A stretch of 23,806 nt of DNA from JBDZUZ01 sp040255445. GTDB taxonomy: Bacteria > Planctomycetota > Phycisphaerae > Phycisphaerales > UBA1924. A program made the translations under genes and the position numbers. The DNA lies in NCBI GenBank assembly GCA_040255445.1, contig JBDZUZ010000048.1, positions 1-23,806 on the forward strand, given 5' to 3'. The notes below the pieces were generated by a model that made no database searches, was not told the origin of the DNA, and saw only the letters and a list, made by a program, of their open reading frames with translations. This document shows positions 6,548-15,068 of this stretch, in pieces; the stretch's first letter is position 1; the number at the start of each line of letters is the position of its first letter.

Positions 6548-8713
6548 TCACGCCGGCGTGGGCAGCGTCCCCGGCGGGAGTTCCGGGTCCTCGCGGGTCA
6601 CGCTCTCGCCCGCCTTCTCCGCGGCCCGCTTCTTCTCCGCGGCCCGCACCAGCTCGGCCACGGTCGGCTTGCTGATCGTCCCGCCGCGGATGATGGTGCC
6701 GACTTCGTCGCTTGTCAGCGTCTCGTGCTTGAGCAGCGCGTTGGCCACGGCCTCGACCTGCTCCCAGTTCTGGGCCAGCAGGCTCTTGGCCTCGGCGTAG
6801 GCCTCGTCGACCATCCGCCGGACTTCCTCGTCGATCAGCTTCGCGGTCTCTTCCGAGTAGTCCTTGTCGGGGAGGTACATCTCGCGGGTGTCGGCGCCGG
6901 CGTAGCGGATGAAGCCGAGCTTCTCGCTCATGCCCCACTCGATCACCATCGTCCGCGCCAGCCGCGTGACCTGCGCGATGTCCATCGAAGCGCCGCTGGA
7001 CACATCGCCCATCGCCTTCTCTTCGGCGATGCGGCCGCCGCAGAGGATCCGCATCGTGGCCTTGAGCCACTTGAGGCTGTAGCCCATGCGGTCCTTCTCG
7101 GGGAGCGAGAAAGTCGCCCCGCCCGCGCCGCCGCGGGGGATGATCGTGACCTTGTGCAGGGGGTCCGCATCGGGCAGCAGCGCCTGCAGCACCGCGTGCC
7201 CGGCCTCGTGGTAGGCAACCAGCCGGTTCTCTTCCTTCTCGCGGACGCGGCTGCGCTTGGCGCGGCCGAACTTCACCTTGTCGCGGGCCTCTTCGAGGTC
7301 TTCCTGCTCGACGAAGTCCTTGTTCGCCATCGTCGCGGCGATCGCGGCCTCGTTGATGATCGCGGCGAGGTCGGCGCCCGAGAACATCGGCGTGCCGCGG
7401 GCGACGCGCTCGAGGTCCACATCCGGGCTCATCTTCACCTTCTTGGCGTGAACGCTCAGGATCTCGAGCCGGCCCTTGAGGTCCGGGAGCGGCACGATGA
7501 TCTGGCGGTCGAAGCGGCCCGGGCGGGTGAGCGCGGGGTCGAGCACATCGGCGCGGTTGGTCGCGGCGATGACGATCACGCCGTCGTTGGTCGCGAAGCC
7601 GTCCATCTCGACGAGGATCGCGTTGAGCGTCTGCTCGCGCTCGTCGTGCCCGCCGGTGGTGAAGCCGCCGCCGCGCTTGCGGCCGACGGCGTCGATCTCA
7701 TCCAGGAAGATGATGCACGGCGCGTTGTCCTTGGCCTGCTTGAAGAGGTCGCGCACGCGGCTGGCGCCGACGCCCACGAACATCTCGACGAAGTCCGAGC
7801 CCGAGATCGAGAAGAAGGGCACATCCGCCTCGCCGGCGATCGCCTTGGCGAGCAGCGTCTTGCCGCAGCCGGGCTCGCCGATGAGGAGCACGCCGCGGGG
7901 GATGCGGCCGCCGAGCTTCGTGAACTTCTTGGGGTTCTTGAGGAACTCGATGATCTCGGTGACCTCGTCCTTGGCCTCCTCGATGCCGGCGACATCGGCG
8001 AAGGTGACGTTGGTCATTTCCTTGCTGAGCTGGCGGTGCTTGCTCTTGCCGAAGTTGCCGAGCATGCCCGCGCCGGCGCCAGCGCTCCGCAGGCCGCGGA
8101 TCAGGAACATGAAGATCACGACGAAGAACAGGAGCGGCAGGCCCCACCAGACCAGGAACTGCGTCAGGGCGGAGGGGGCGCGGATCTGCGCTGTGTCGCC
8201 GGTGATCGCCTGGACTTCCTTCGCGACCGTCTCGCGGGTCGCGGCGTTGAGCGGGATGCGCACGGTGACCGCGGCGCCGTCGGGCCCCTTGATCTGGCGG
8301 GCGCGGACCGCATCGTCGGTGATCTCGACCGTGGTCTTCTCGATCATCCCCGAGTCGTACCGCGTGCGGAACTGGTCGAGCGTGATCTCCTGCCCACCCC
8401 CCGTGGAGTTGAACATCATGAAGACCATCAGGACCATGAGCACGATGAAGACGACGCCGAACAGGCCGCGTCCGGGTGGGACGGGGGCGCCGGGCTTCTT
8501 GGGATCACCGGGGGGGCCGCCGCCCTGACGGCCGGCGGGGCGACGGCGATCGCCCGAGGGCTCCTGACCCGCGGTCATGCGGAGCGTCCGGGCGATGGCC
8601 TCTGATCGCTGCTTGATCGACTTCTTCACGCGTTGGGGTGCTCCGAGGGAGACGCGGCCCGGCCGGGAAGGGTCCGGGAGTATCCGCGTTCCCAGTACGC
8701 GGGCGCGGGCCAT
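6548..8713 (-). CDS. ftsH: ATP-dependent zinc metalloprotease FtsH
   Basis: Membrane-anchored hexameric AAA+ protease that extracts and degrades membrane and misfolded proteins. In the 721-aa reading: a Pro/Gly-rich N-terminus, membrane helix at 84-101, a periplasmic domain to about 183, and a second helix at 186-206. The AAA domain has Walker A GEPGCGKT (279-286), Walker B IIFLDEID (334-341) and the second region of homology with TNRADVLDPALTRPGRFD (385-402). The zinc protease has HEAGH (502-506) and third-ligand candidate Asp578. The start is uncertain: ATG 8713 has no clear Shine-Dalgarno, GTG 8629 has GGAG 11 nt upstream, and ATG 8578 would give 676 aa. Codons before about residue 29 have more A/T at third positions, hinting at a later start. 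It lies 181 nt behind lptE. Confidence 0.97.
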   Translation of the reverse strand: MARARVLGTRILPDPSRPGRVSLGAPQRVKKSIKQRSEAIARTLRMTAGQEPSGDRRRPAGRQGGGPPGDPKKPGAPVPPGRGLFGVVFIVLMVLMVFMMFNSTGGGQEITLDQFRTRYDSGMIEKTTVEITDDAVRARQIKGPDGAAVTVRIPLNAATRETVAKEVQAITGDTAQIRAPSALTQFLVWWGLPLLFFVVIFMFLIRGLRSAGAGAGMLGNFGKSKHRQLSKEMTNVTFADVAGIEEAKDEVTEIIEFLKNPKKFTKLGGRIPRGVLLIGEPGCGKTLLAKAIAGEADVPFFSISGSDFVEMFVGVGASRVRDLFKQAKDNAPCIIFLDEIDAVGRKRGGGFTTGGHDEREQTLNAILVEMDGFATNDGVIVIAATNRADVLDPALTRPGRFDRQIIVPLPDLKGRLEILSVHAKKVKMSPDVDLERVARGTPMFSGADLAAIINEAAIAATMANKDFVEQEDLEEARDKVKFGRAKRSRVREKEENRLVAYHEAGHAVLQALLPDADPLHKVTIIPRGGAGGATFSLPEKDRMGYSLKWLKATMRILCGGRIAEEKAMGDVSSGASMDIAQVTRLARTMVIEWGMSEKLGFIRYAGADTREMYLPDKDYSEETAKLIDEEVRRMVDEAYAEAKSLLAQNWEQVEAVANALLKHETLTSDEVGTIIRGGTISKPTVAELVRAAEKKRAAEKAGESVTREDPELPPGTLPTPA

Positions 8714-8894
8714 GGTGTTCTTCGGCTACAAGTCCGCCCGGATGCAGACACACCCTCCGCACCGGGCTCGGATCCACCGTCCGATACCTCGAAGGTAGGC
8801 CCCGATGAGGCGTGGGGCGGGGTTGGAGGCCGAGGTTTGCACCCGGTCAGGCGGGCGGTGCGGATCGCCGTCCGGGTCCCCGTTCGGGTTGCGC

Positions 8895-9428
8895 TCACCA
8901 GGCCCCGCGCATCTCGCGGACCAGATCGCGGGCGAGCCGCTGGGCCGCGGCGTACTGCCCGACCTCGATCCGCTCCCCGGTGGGCCGCGAGGGGACGAAG
9001 GTGTCGACCGCCTGGAAGTTGCGGCGGCTGGTCAGCACCTTGCCGGTGCGGCGGTCGCGCCACTCGAAATCGACCGTGATCGTGTAAGCCAGTTCCTGGG
9101 CGTAGCCGGTGCTCGAGTCGAGCGAGAGGCGGCGCATCTCGACCGCGGTGATCACACCGCTGATCTCCGAGTCCGCCACCGAGCCCGTCGTGACCTTCAT
9201 CGGTGTCCCGGACTGGATCTCCTTGATCAACGCCTCGGTGACATCCCGCTCGATGCCCACTGCGAAGGTCGCGTTCTCGAAGATCGGGACAACGACCGTG
9301 TCGACCGACTCGGGGAAGGTGCTCTTGAAGGAGTAGCCCTTGCGCGGATCGGAACTGCAGGCGGTGAGGCCCGCCGCGAACAGGCTCAGGGCGAGCAGAC
9401 CAGCGATGGTGGCGGCAGCGCGGATCAT
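8895..9428 (-). CDS. lptE: LptE-like LPS-assembly lipoprotein
   Basis: A 177-aa lipoprotein resembling LptE, the outer-membrane partner of LptD that inserts lipopolysaccharide. The signal peptide ends in the lipobox LTAC (Cys24). The typical pattern follows: GYSFKSTFPESVDTVVVPIFENATF, then GIERDVTEALIKEI, a strand-rich middle (ISGVITAVEMRRLSLD) and a C-terminal helix (AAQRLARDLVREM). Its ATG overlaps the stop of the bamD-like gene by four bases (ATGA, 9425-9428), so the two are translationally coupled. Pairing LptE with a BamD-like protein indicates an LPS-type outer membrane. The 8714-8894 gap to ftsH shows no terminator, so ftsH may be co-transcribed. The family assignment is by pattern; LptE proteins diverge strongly. 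Confidence 0.8.
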   Translation of the reverse strand: MIRAAATIAGLLALSLFAAGLTACSSDPRKGYSFKSTFPESVDTVVVPIFENATFAVGIERDVTEALIKEIQSGTPMKVTTGSVADSEISGVITAVEMRRLSLDSSTGYAQELAYTITVDFEWRDRRTGKVLTSRRNFQAVDTFVPSRPTGERIEVGQYAAAQRLARDLVREMRGAW

Positions 9429-10606
9429 CGCGGCGCCTCCGGACCGACGGGTGTGGGCTGCTGGGGCGCGGGCTGCTCCGGCTGTGCCTCGCGGGGCTGG
9501 TTCTGCAACTCCTCGGGCCCGCCCAGGGCATCGCGCCGCTCGCGGTCGACATCCGCCGGCGCGGCGTCGTCGCCGGCCTCGACGGGCGCCAGCGGCGCTT
9601 CCTGTGTGGTGGTCCAGCCGCGTTCATCGAAGATCCGCAGCGCCTCGGCCGCGGCGAGCGTGCGCGGGTGCTTCTCGATGAGACGGCGGAGCGTCAGGCG
9701 GGCCGAGACGGGGTCGCCTCGACGGATATACCACTTGGCGGTCTCGAGCATCTGTGCGCCGGCGGACTCATCGAGGCGGACGATGAGCGCATCGCTGAGC
9801 CCGGCCTGCTCGGCCTCGATCGGGAACTGGTCCGCGAACTCGAGGATCTGGTAGCGGGCTTCGATCAGGCCCGAGGCGTCGTAGCGCGGGCCCTTGAACT
9901 GCGCGATGTTCGAGTAGATCCGCCGCTCCATCGCCAGCTTGCGGAACTCGCTCCGCGGGAAGATCTCGAGGAAGACGTCGTAGGTCTCCGCGGCCATGGG
10001 CAGGTCGCGCTTGCGGTAGTAGTAGTCGGCGAGCAGAAGGAGCGCTTCCTCCGCCAGGCGGCTGCCCGGGAGCCGCTCGTTGATCCGCATGATGATCTCT
10101 TCCGCGGCGACGATTCCGCTGTCGACGCGGAGGCCGAAGAAGGTCTTGCGGCGCAGGCCGTTGAGGTAGAGGCGGGCGACCTCGAGCTCGCGCTCGAGCG
10201 CCACGGTGAACTGCTCTGATGCGGGGAAGTCCTTCACCACCCGCTCGTAGTCGTAGAGAGCCTTGTACTCGTCGGAGAGTGCGAGCTTGGCATCGCCCCG
10301 CAGGAGGTACGCCTCGGCGAGAAAGGGGCTGGCCGAGAACTCGTTGGCCTTGATCCAGGTGTCGAGGAGCTTCTTCGCCGCGCCAGCGCGGTCGGCGGCG
10401 ATCAGGGCGCGGGCCTCGCTCATGAGCGCGGCATCGGAGCCGGGCTCGGCGGCCTCGAAGCGGACCCAGCGGCCGCGGTCGTCCAGCCGGTACTGCGCGC
10501 CGCCCGAGCTGATATCGAGTGGCGTCTCGTCCTGCGCGGACGCGGCCGGGGCGAGCAGCAGCGGGGCGACGGCGAGGGAGAGCAGAATGGACCGCGTGGG
10601 CTTCAT
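9425..10606 (-). CDS. BamD-like outer-membrane assembly TPR protein
   Basis: A 393-aa exported protein with TPR-like helical repeats resembling BamD/YfiO. The signal peptide is 1-24 (MKPTRSILLSLAVAPLLLAP...ASA, cleavage before Gln25). There is no lipobox Cys, unlike canonical BamD lipoproteins. Repeat-like segments include FLAEAYLLRGDAKLALSDEY, LAEEALLLLADYYYRKRDL and MLETAKWYIRRGDPVSARL; the last 60 residues are Pro/Glu/Gln-rich and probably disordered. An in-frame extension to 10735 is Pro/Arg-rich and lies over the terminator region, so the ATG at 10606 is preferred. No Shine-Dalgarno is visible; TATCCT lies 9 nt before the start. A general periplasmic TPR protein is the alternative. Confidence 0.8.
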   Translation of the reverse strand: MKPTRSILLSLAVAPLLLAPAASAQDETPLDISSGGAQYRLDDRGRWVRFEAAEPGSDAALMSEARALIAADRAGAAKKLLDTWIKANEFSASPFLAEAYLLRGDAKLALSDEYKALYDYERVVKDFPASEQFTVALERELEVARLYLNGLRRKTFFGLRVDSGIVAAEEIIMRINERLPGSRLAEEALLLLADYYYRKRDLPMAAETYDVFLEIFPRSEFRKLAMERRIYSNIAQFKGPRYDASGLIEARYQILEFADQFPIEAEQAGLSDALIVRLDESAGAQMLETAKWYIRRGDPVSARLTLRRLIEKHPRTLAAAEALRIFDERGWTTTQEAPLAPVEAGDDAAPADVDRERRDALGGPEELQNQPREAQPEQPAPQQPTPVGPEAPR

Positions 10607-10674
10607 CAGGAGGGCAGGATATCGCGGCGGCGGGGGCGGTGCGGCGTCGGCCGCAGGCCGGGGCGGAACGGGCC

Positions 10675-10714
10675 AAAAAAGACGCCGCGGGCGACTGCGT
10701 CCAGCGCCCGCGGC
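10675..10714 (-). terminator. Rho-independent terminator between the PEP-CTERM-like gene and bamD-like gene
   Basis: On the minus strand a perfect 10-bp GC stem (10705-10714 with 10684-10693, 11-nt loop) is followed by GTC and six T residues (10680-10675). It ends transcripts from the gene at 10843-11622 and insulates the bamD-like gene downstream. Confidence 0.85.
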
Positions 10715-10801
10715 AGGAAAGTGGCCAATCTCCAACTCTCGATCCCTCCGGTCCTCACCCCCCGGAATCGACCACCCTCACTCTCTCTGTCTGACTCGGC
10801 C

Positions 10802-10843
10802 CTGAGAACTCGAATCTGAGAACTCGAACTTGAGAACTCGGCT
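10802..10843. repeat. Three tandem 14-bp repeats next to a stop codon
   Basis: Three near-identical copies of CTGAGAACTCGAAT (10802-10815, 10816-10829, 10830-10843, the last diverged at both ends) run directly into the stop codon (10843-10845) of the minus-strand PEP-CTERM-like gene. Confidence 0.8.
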
Positions 10844-11622
10844 TACGACCGCCGGCGGCGGCCCAGGAGCGCCAGGCCCGCGCCGGCGAGCGGCGTGAGG
10901 GTCACGGGCGCGGGGATCGTCACATTGGTCTCATACTGCAGAAGGATGTAGTTGGTGCCGTCACCGATCGAGGTGAGCAGCTGCCCCGGATCACGGCCGG
11001 GCAGGAAGCTCTGCGGCAGCGTCGAGGTGATGTTGGTGCGGGAGAAGAAGGACTGGCCGCCGTCGGCGCTGAACCAGATGTACGCGCTGACGAGCTGGAC
11101 CGAGGTCACATACGACTCGTAGTTCACCGGGTCGGCGACGCCCATGCTCCACGACCAGAAGAACGCGGGGTTGGCGCCCACGCGGGAGGTCACGGGCATG
11201 AACTGCTCGCCGTTGCTGGTCTTGACGACCACGTTGACGAACGTGCGGCTGCTCGATCCGACCTCGTCCCAGCTGGCCTGGACCTGGCCGGTGCCGTTGG
11301 TGTTCGTGCCGATGTTCGTGAACGTGCCGCCGCGGGTCACCAGGGGCGTGCCCTGGCTGTTGATCGCGGCGGAGTTGCCGAACGCATCGCGCTTGGTGAG
11401 CCCGATGCTGATGCGGTCACTAGGCACCACGCCACGGTTGCCGCCCGTACGCGGGCTGAACCCGCCGGGGAGCACGGGGCTCGTCGGGCCGTCGCCAAGG
11501 GCGGCTGCGTCGGGGAAAGTGACGGCAACCGGGCCGGCGAAGACCGGCGCGGCGAAGAGGGTGGCCACCGCCACACCCGTCACCAGGGTTGTCGACAAAA
11601 CGGACTGTCGAGAAGTGTGCAT
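10843..11622 (-). CDS. Exported protein with PEP-CTERM-like sorting tail
   Basis: A 259-aa secreted protein of unknown function. Residues 1-29 form a signal peptide (TTLVTGVAVATLFAAPVFA, cleavage after Ala29). The body is Ser/Thr/Asn/Gly-rich and beta-type, without a domain I recognise. The C-terminus (PAPVTLTPLAGAGLALLGRRRRS) is a short hydrophobic helix ending in four Arg, the layout of PEP-CTERM exosortase signals, with PAP in place of PEP. Such proteins are anchored or processed at the envelope. The ATG at 11622 has GGAGG 9 nt upstream. A tandem repeat and then a strong terminator lie downstream. It is divergent from the beta-ketoacyl synthase gene; the 11623-11866 gap shows no clear operator. 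Confidence 0.8.
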   Translation of the reverse strand: MHTSRQSVLSTTLVTGVAVATLFAAPVFAGPVAVTFPDAAALGDGPTSPVLPGGFSPRTGGNRGVVPSDRISIGLTKRDAFGNSAAINSQGTPLVTRGGTFTNIGTNTNGTGQVQASWDEVGSSSRTFVNVVVKTSNGEQFMPVTSRVGANPAFFWSWSMGVADPVNYESYVTSVQLVSAYIWFSADGGQSFFSRTNITSTLPQSFLPGRDPGQLLTSIGDGTNYILLQYETNVTIPAPVTLTPLAGAGLALLGRRRRS

Positions 11623-11866
11623 ATCGATACCCCTCCGCAGGATCTCTGCGGCTTACGACCACCACGTGCCAACGACAAAAGGCAGCACAGACAACGCCTC
11701 CGATCGGGCACGCCACACAGTGCGCGCCCGCCGGACTGTCGTTGTCTCTGCTGCCTCCACCCTCAACCTACCCCGAGATTGCGGAGTTGCCAGCAAAGTC
11801 GTCAAAATCGCGCAATCTGTGACAGGCGAACCCCTTCCGAGCCCCGGGCCGGAGACGATCCTTCTT

Positions 11867-13153
11867 ATGAAAGCACCCGCCAACGCAGTCCCGATCACCG
11901 GCATGGGTGCCGTTTCGCCGATCGGGGTGGGTCTGGTGGCCTATCGGGCCGCCCTGCGGCGGGGCGACTCGGGGGTCGGGCTGCTGGGGTTCACGCACCC
12001 GCGGATGAAGTCCTCGGTCGCCGCGGCGTGCCGCGGGTTCGATCCAGAGACGGTGATGCCCGCGGCCGAGCTCGCCCGCGTGCCGCGGCTGGTGCCGATG
12101 GCGATCGCCGCGGCACGGGAGGCGGCGGGTCAGGCGGGCTTGCTCGACGCCGAGACCGGCCGTGTGCTGCCCGGCCTCGCGGGCCGGACGGCGGTGGTGC
12201 TGGGGACCGGCGGGGGCGGTATCGACTTCACGCTGACGCAGGCCGAGAGCGTGCACCACGACCGGCCGACTTCGTTATGGACCATCACCAACGCCACGCA
12301 CGGGAACCTCGCCGGCGAGATCTCGATCGCGCTGGGAGCGAAAGGGCCGTCGCAATGCGTATCGACGGGGTGCGCCTCCTCCTCGGATGCGGTGGGGGTG
12401 GCGCGGGACCTGTTGCTTTCCACGCGGCCGGGTGCGCCGGAGATCGCGATCGTGGTGGGGGCCGATGCGCACATCCGCTGGGAGACACTCTCGGGGATGG
12501 AACTGCTGCGGGTGATCTCGACGCGTGACTGGCGGGGCGAGCCCGAGCGGGCGCACACCGCCTCGCGCCCGTTCGATGCGGAGCGCGACGGCTTCGTGCT
12601 CGGCGAGGGCGCGTGGGCGGTTGTGATGGAGCGGCGGGACGTCGCAGCGCGACGCGAGGCCACGCCGCTCGCGCACATCCGCGGCTATGCCGCGACCTGC
12701 GATGCCTACCACCGCGTGCGACCGGACCCGGAGATGACCGAGTCGATCCGCGCGATGCACCTGGCGATGGAAGATGCGGGGCTGCGGCCCGAAGAGGTCG
12801 GCCTCGCGCACCTGCACGGCACGGCGACACAGATGAACGATGTCGTCGAGACGCGGGCCGTGCGGGCGGTCTTCGGAGATCGCGCCGACCGGCTGCAGTG
12901 CACCTCGGTCAAGAGCATGATCGGGCATCCGCAGGGCGCCGGCGGGCTGGCCGCGCTCGTGGCGACGCTCGCGGGGCTGACCGAGAGCGAGCCGTTCGTG
13001 CCGCCGACGATCAACCTGCACACGCCCGACCCCGAGTGTGATCTTGATTACACACCCAACACCGCAGCGCCCGCGCGATCACGCACCGCGCTGGTCAACT
13101 GCCTCGCGTTCGGCGCGAAGAACAGCGCGATCGTTGTCGAGGCGGTGCGCTGA
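11867..13153 (+). CDS. Beta-ketoacyl-[ACP] synthase (FabF-like, KAS II type)
   Basis: A 428-aa condensing enzyme that would elongate ACP-bound acyl chains with malonyl-ACP by decarboxylative Claisen condensation. The start PITGMGAVSPIG (9-20) is typical. The active-site Cys169 is in VSTGCASSSDA, His318 in LHGTATQMND, and Lys349/His354 in SVKSMIGHPQGAGG, giving the complete Cys-His-His set. The usual C-terminal GFGGHN is AFGAKNS (415-420), with Lys in place of His. The long open frame upstream (to 11144) is antisense to the PEP-CTERM-like gene and lacks family similarity; ATG 11867 begins the conserved part, with GGAGA about 11 nt upstream. No acyl carrier protein or other fab gene is adjacent, so its pathway (housekeeping or specialised lipid) is open. 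Confidence 0.93.
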   Translation: MKAPANAVPITGMGAVSPIGVGLVAYRAALRRGDSGVGLLGFTHPRMKSSVAAACRGFDPETVMPAAELARVPRLVPMAIAAAREAAGQAGLLDAETGRVLPGLAGRTAVVLGTGGGGIDFTLTQAESVHHDRPTSLWTITNATHGNLAGEISIALGAKGPSQCVSTGCASSSDAVGVARDLLLSTRPGAPEIAIVVGADAHIRWETLSGMELLRVISTRDWRGEPERAHTASRPFDAERDGFVLGEGAWAVVMERRDVAARREATPLAHIRGYAATCDAYHRVRPDPEMTESIRAMHLAMEDAGLRPEEVGLAHLHGTATQMNDVVETRAVRAVFGDRADRLQCTSVKSMIGHPQGAGGLAALVATLAGLTESEPFVPPTINLHTPDPECDLDYTPNTAAPARSRTALVNCLAFGAKNSAIVVEAVR

Positions 13154-13174
13154 GGAACGCGGCCCCCGCGGCCC

Positions 13175-14125
13175 TCAGCTAAACCAGCCCTGAACGTTCG
13201 CGAGGATCGTGAAGGCAAGCACCACCTTCACCACCACGGTGATCAGCGCCACGATCACCGCATCGCTGATTTCCAGATCCAACTCGCTCGAGAGAAGCCC
13301 GACATACGTGATGACCATCGCCGCCCACGGCACCCACGGGATGGGCACGAGCCCCACGCCGTAATACACCGCATCGCTCACCGCGTAGATGCCCGCCAGA
13401 CGCAGCGCGACCATGTACCACGCCTGGTCGAACCCGATCCACATCGCCGAGCAGACGAAGAAGACCACGACACCGATAGGCACGCCGAAGGCCAGTTGTG
13501 CCCCCTCGACCAAAAACCCCGCGAGAAACACGCTCGGGTCGAAGCCGTTCGCCCGCCCGATCATGATCGCCAGCGCGAACGAGGCCACCGTGTACCCGAT
13601 CACCAGGTGGAGGAACGGCTTGATGTACTCGTTCCGCGTGGTCCGCCGCGACTCCTCCCGCATCTCATCCTTGATATCCCGGTACTGCTGCGGCGCACCG
13701 CACTCCGGGCACTTCGCCTGCCTCAACCCCTTCAGGCTGTACCCGCACTTCACACACTTGAGCTTCCCGCCCCGGTTCACATCCGCGCCGACACCCGTGC
13801 CCGCCTGCATCCCCGTGGATGCGTTGTAGCCGCACCCCAGGCACACGACCTGGTCGTGCGCCATCATCCGTGCGCACGCCGGGCAGGGCTTGCGGCGCTG
13901 CGATTCCGGATCGGGCACATCCTCGAGCAGATACGTCGGCATCGCATCATCTTCGAGCGGGATGACGTCCGGCTCCGCGGGCTTGGCAAGCTCCGGGCGC
14001 GCCGCCGCGGCCGCGGCTCTCCTGCCCTCATGACACGACTTGCACGTGTACCGCCCCTGCGGGTCCTTCACCCGCGGCAGGTTCGCGCAATCCACACCGC
14101 ACTTGACGCAAATCTTCTCGATCAC
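13175..14125 (-). CDS. Zinc-ribbon membrane protein of unknown function
   Basis: A 316-aa protein from a GTG at 14125 (VIEKICVKCG); GTG 14134 is possible, and the ORF extension to 14242 is unsupported. The N-terminal half carries several Cys-x2-Cys knuckles: CVKCGVDC and CKSC, CPAC and CLGC, and CVKCGYSLKGLRQAKCPECG, consistent with two or three zinc ribbons. After an Arg/Glu-rich linker (DEMREESRRTTRNEY) come about five hydrophobic segments: LHLVIGYTVASFALAIMIG, VFLAGFLVEGAQLAFGV, GVVVFFVCSAMWIGF, PWVPWAAMVITYVGLL and VIVALITVVVKVVLAFTIL. The layout suggests an inner-membrane protein with a cytoplasmic zinc-binding head, loosely like Yip1-type bacterial proteins. It converges on the ketoacyl synthase with a 21-nt gap. 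Confidence 0.75.
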   Translation of the reverse strand: MIEKICVKCGVDCANLPRVKDPQGRYTCKSCHEGRRAAAAAARPELAKPAEPDVIPLEDDAMPTYLLEDVPDPESQRRKPCPACARMMAHDQVVCLGCGYNASTGMQAGTGVGADVNRGGKLKCVKCGYSLKGLRQAKCPECGAPQQYRDIKDEMREESRRTTRNEYIKPFLHLVIGYTVASFALAIMIGRANGFDPSVFLAGFLVEGAQLAFGVPIGVVVFFVCSAMWIGFDQAWYMVALRLAGIYAVSDAVYYGVGLVPIPWVPWAAMVITYVGLLSSELDLEISDAVIVALITVVVKVVLAFTILANVQGWFS

Positions 14126-14375
14126 CCCGTACACCCCCGACCCACTCGCTCGACTCAACCTGTGAAGCCCAGCCGGTCCGATCAGACCGAATGCCAGACA
14201 GCCGCCCCGCCCGCGCCGTGCGCAGAAACCCCGGCTTGCCACAGTCTATTGGAAACCCCGGTAAACGGTTGCACCCGCCCGCCCCGTGCCGCTACCGTCG
14301 CACGGACACCCGCCGCGGCCACCCCGTGTTCAGCCGTCGGCCGCGACGATCACACCCGCACGCCGGAGCCACAGC

Positions 14376-15014
14376 ATGGCCACCCCTCGCGCCCGCCGCA
14401 TCGTCACTGCCCTGGCCGCCGCGCTCGCCGCCGCCGCCCTCCCCGGCTGCATCGCCCAGGAGATCCGCGACGAGATCCGCCTCACCAACGCGACGCTCTC
14501 GGAGGTCAAGTACCAGCTCGATCAGACCAACAGGAACCTGGACACACTCAAGTCTGATCTCGCCAACACCAACCAGTTGCTCACCGGCGTGCGCACCGAT
14601 CTCGACAACACCAACCAGCTCCTCACCGGTGTCCGCGGCGATCTCGACAACACCAACACCGCCCTCGCCGGCACCAACGAGGACCTCACGAGCACGAACC
14701 AGCAACTCGCGATCCTCGACGGCATGCAGAGCAGCCTCGCCGCGCTCGACAAGCACCTCGCCTCGCTCCGCGGCAGCATCGAGGGCATCAACAGCGCCAT
14801 CCCGTTCTTCGACCTGGCGCCTAAGAAGCTCGAAGACGACGAGACCGAAGCCGCCGAAGCCGGCACGACCGCGGACGAATCCGCGCCCCCCGCCAAGCTC
14901 GACCCCAGCATCCCAGTTCCCGTTGCTCCGGCGTCAACACCGGGCGCAACTCCGGGGCAACCCGCCCCGCCCGAGCCCGCCGCGCAGCCCAACCAGCCAA
15001 ACCAGCCCAAGTGA
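14376..15014 (+). CDS. Coiled-coil lipoprotein with 14-residue repeats
   Basis: A 212-aa predicted lipoprotein. The signal peptide has lipobox LPGC with Cys25. Residues 30-140 are a long coiled coil containing consecutive 14-residue repeats: DLANTNQLLTGVRT, DLDNTNQLLTGVRG, DLDNTNTALAGTNE and DLTSTNQQL. A Pro/Ala/Gln-rich tail from about 165 ends in PNQPNQPK, with a terminal lysine. The architecture recalls Lpp-type murein lipoproteins (lipid anchor, coiled coil, C-terminal Lys), but the tail is much longer and there is no detectable identity. The ATG at 14376 has GGAG 7 nt upstream; the longer frame from 14286 is not needed. The repeats are also visible at DNA level as 42-bp units. The function is unknown; an envelope-spanning or tethering role is inferred. 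Confidence 0.8.
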   Translation: MATPRARRIVTALAAALAAAALPGCIAQEIRDEIRLTNATLSEVKYQLDQTNRNLDTLKSDLANTNQLLTGVRTDLDNTNQLLTGVRGDLDNTNTALAGTNEDLTSTNQQLAILDGMQSSLAALDKHLASLRGSIEGINSAIPFFDLAPKKLEDDETEAAEAGTTADESAPPAKLDPSIPVPVAPASTPGATPGQPAPPEPAAQPNQPNQPK

Positions 15015-15040
15015 TCACAACGCGCCCCACGCGCCATCAT

Positions 15041-15068
15041 GTCAGCTGTCAGCTGTGAGCTGTGAGCT
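15041..15068. repeat. Four tandem 7-bp repeats abutting a stop codon
   Basis: GTCAGCT twice and GTGAGCT twice in tandem at 15041-15068, with a fifth diverged unit (15069-15075) entering the epimerase-like coding end. It fills most of the 54-nt convergent gap between the lipoprotein and epimerase-like genes. Confidence 0.75.

Noticed and set aside
6725..8605. 626-aa open frame opposite ftsH
   Set aside because: Antisense shadow of ftsH, with repetitive Ala/Leu/Asp/His composition.
11144..11866. N-terminal extension of the ketoacyl synthase frame
   Set aside because: Overlaps the PEP-CTERM-like gene on the other strand and has no family similarity; the conserved protein starts at 11867.
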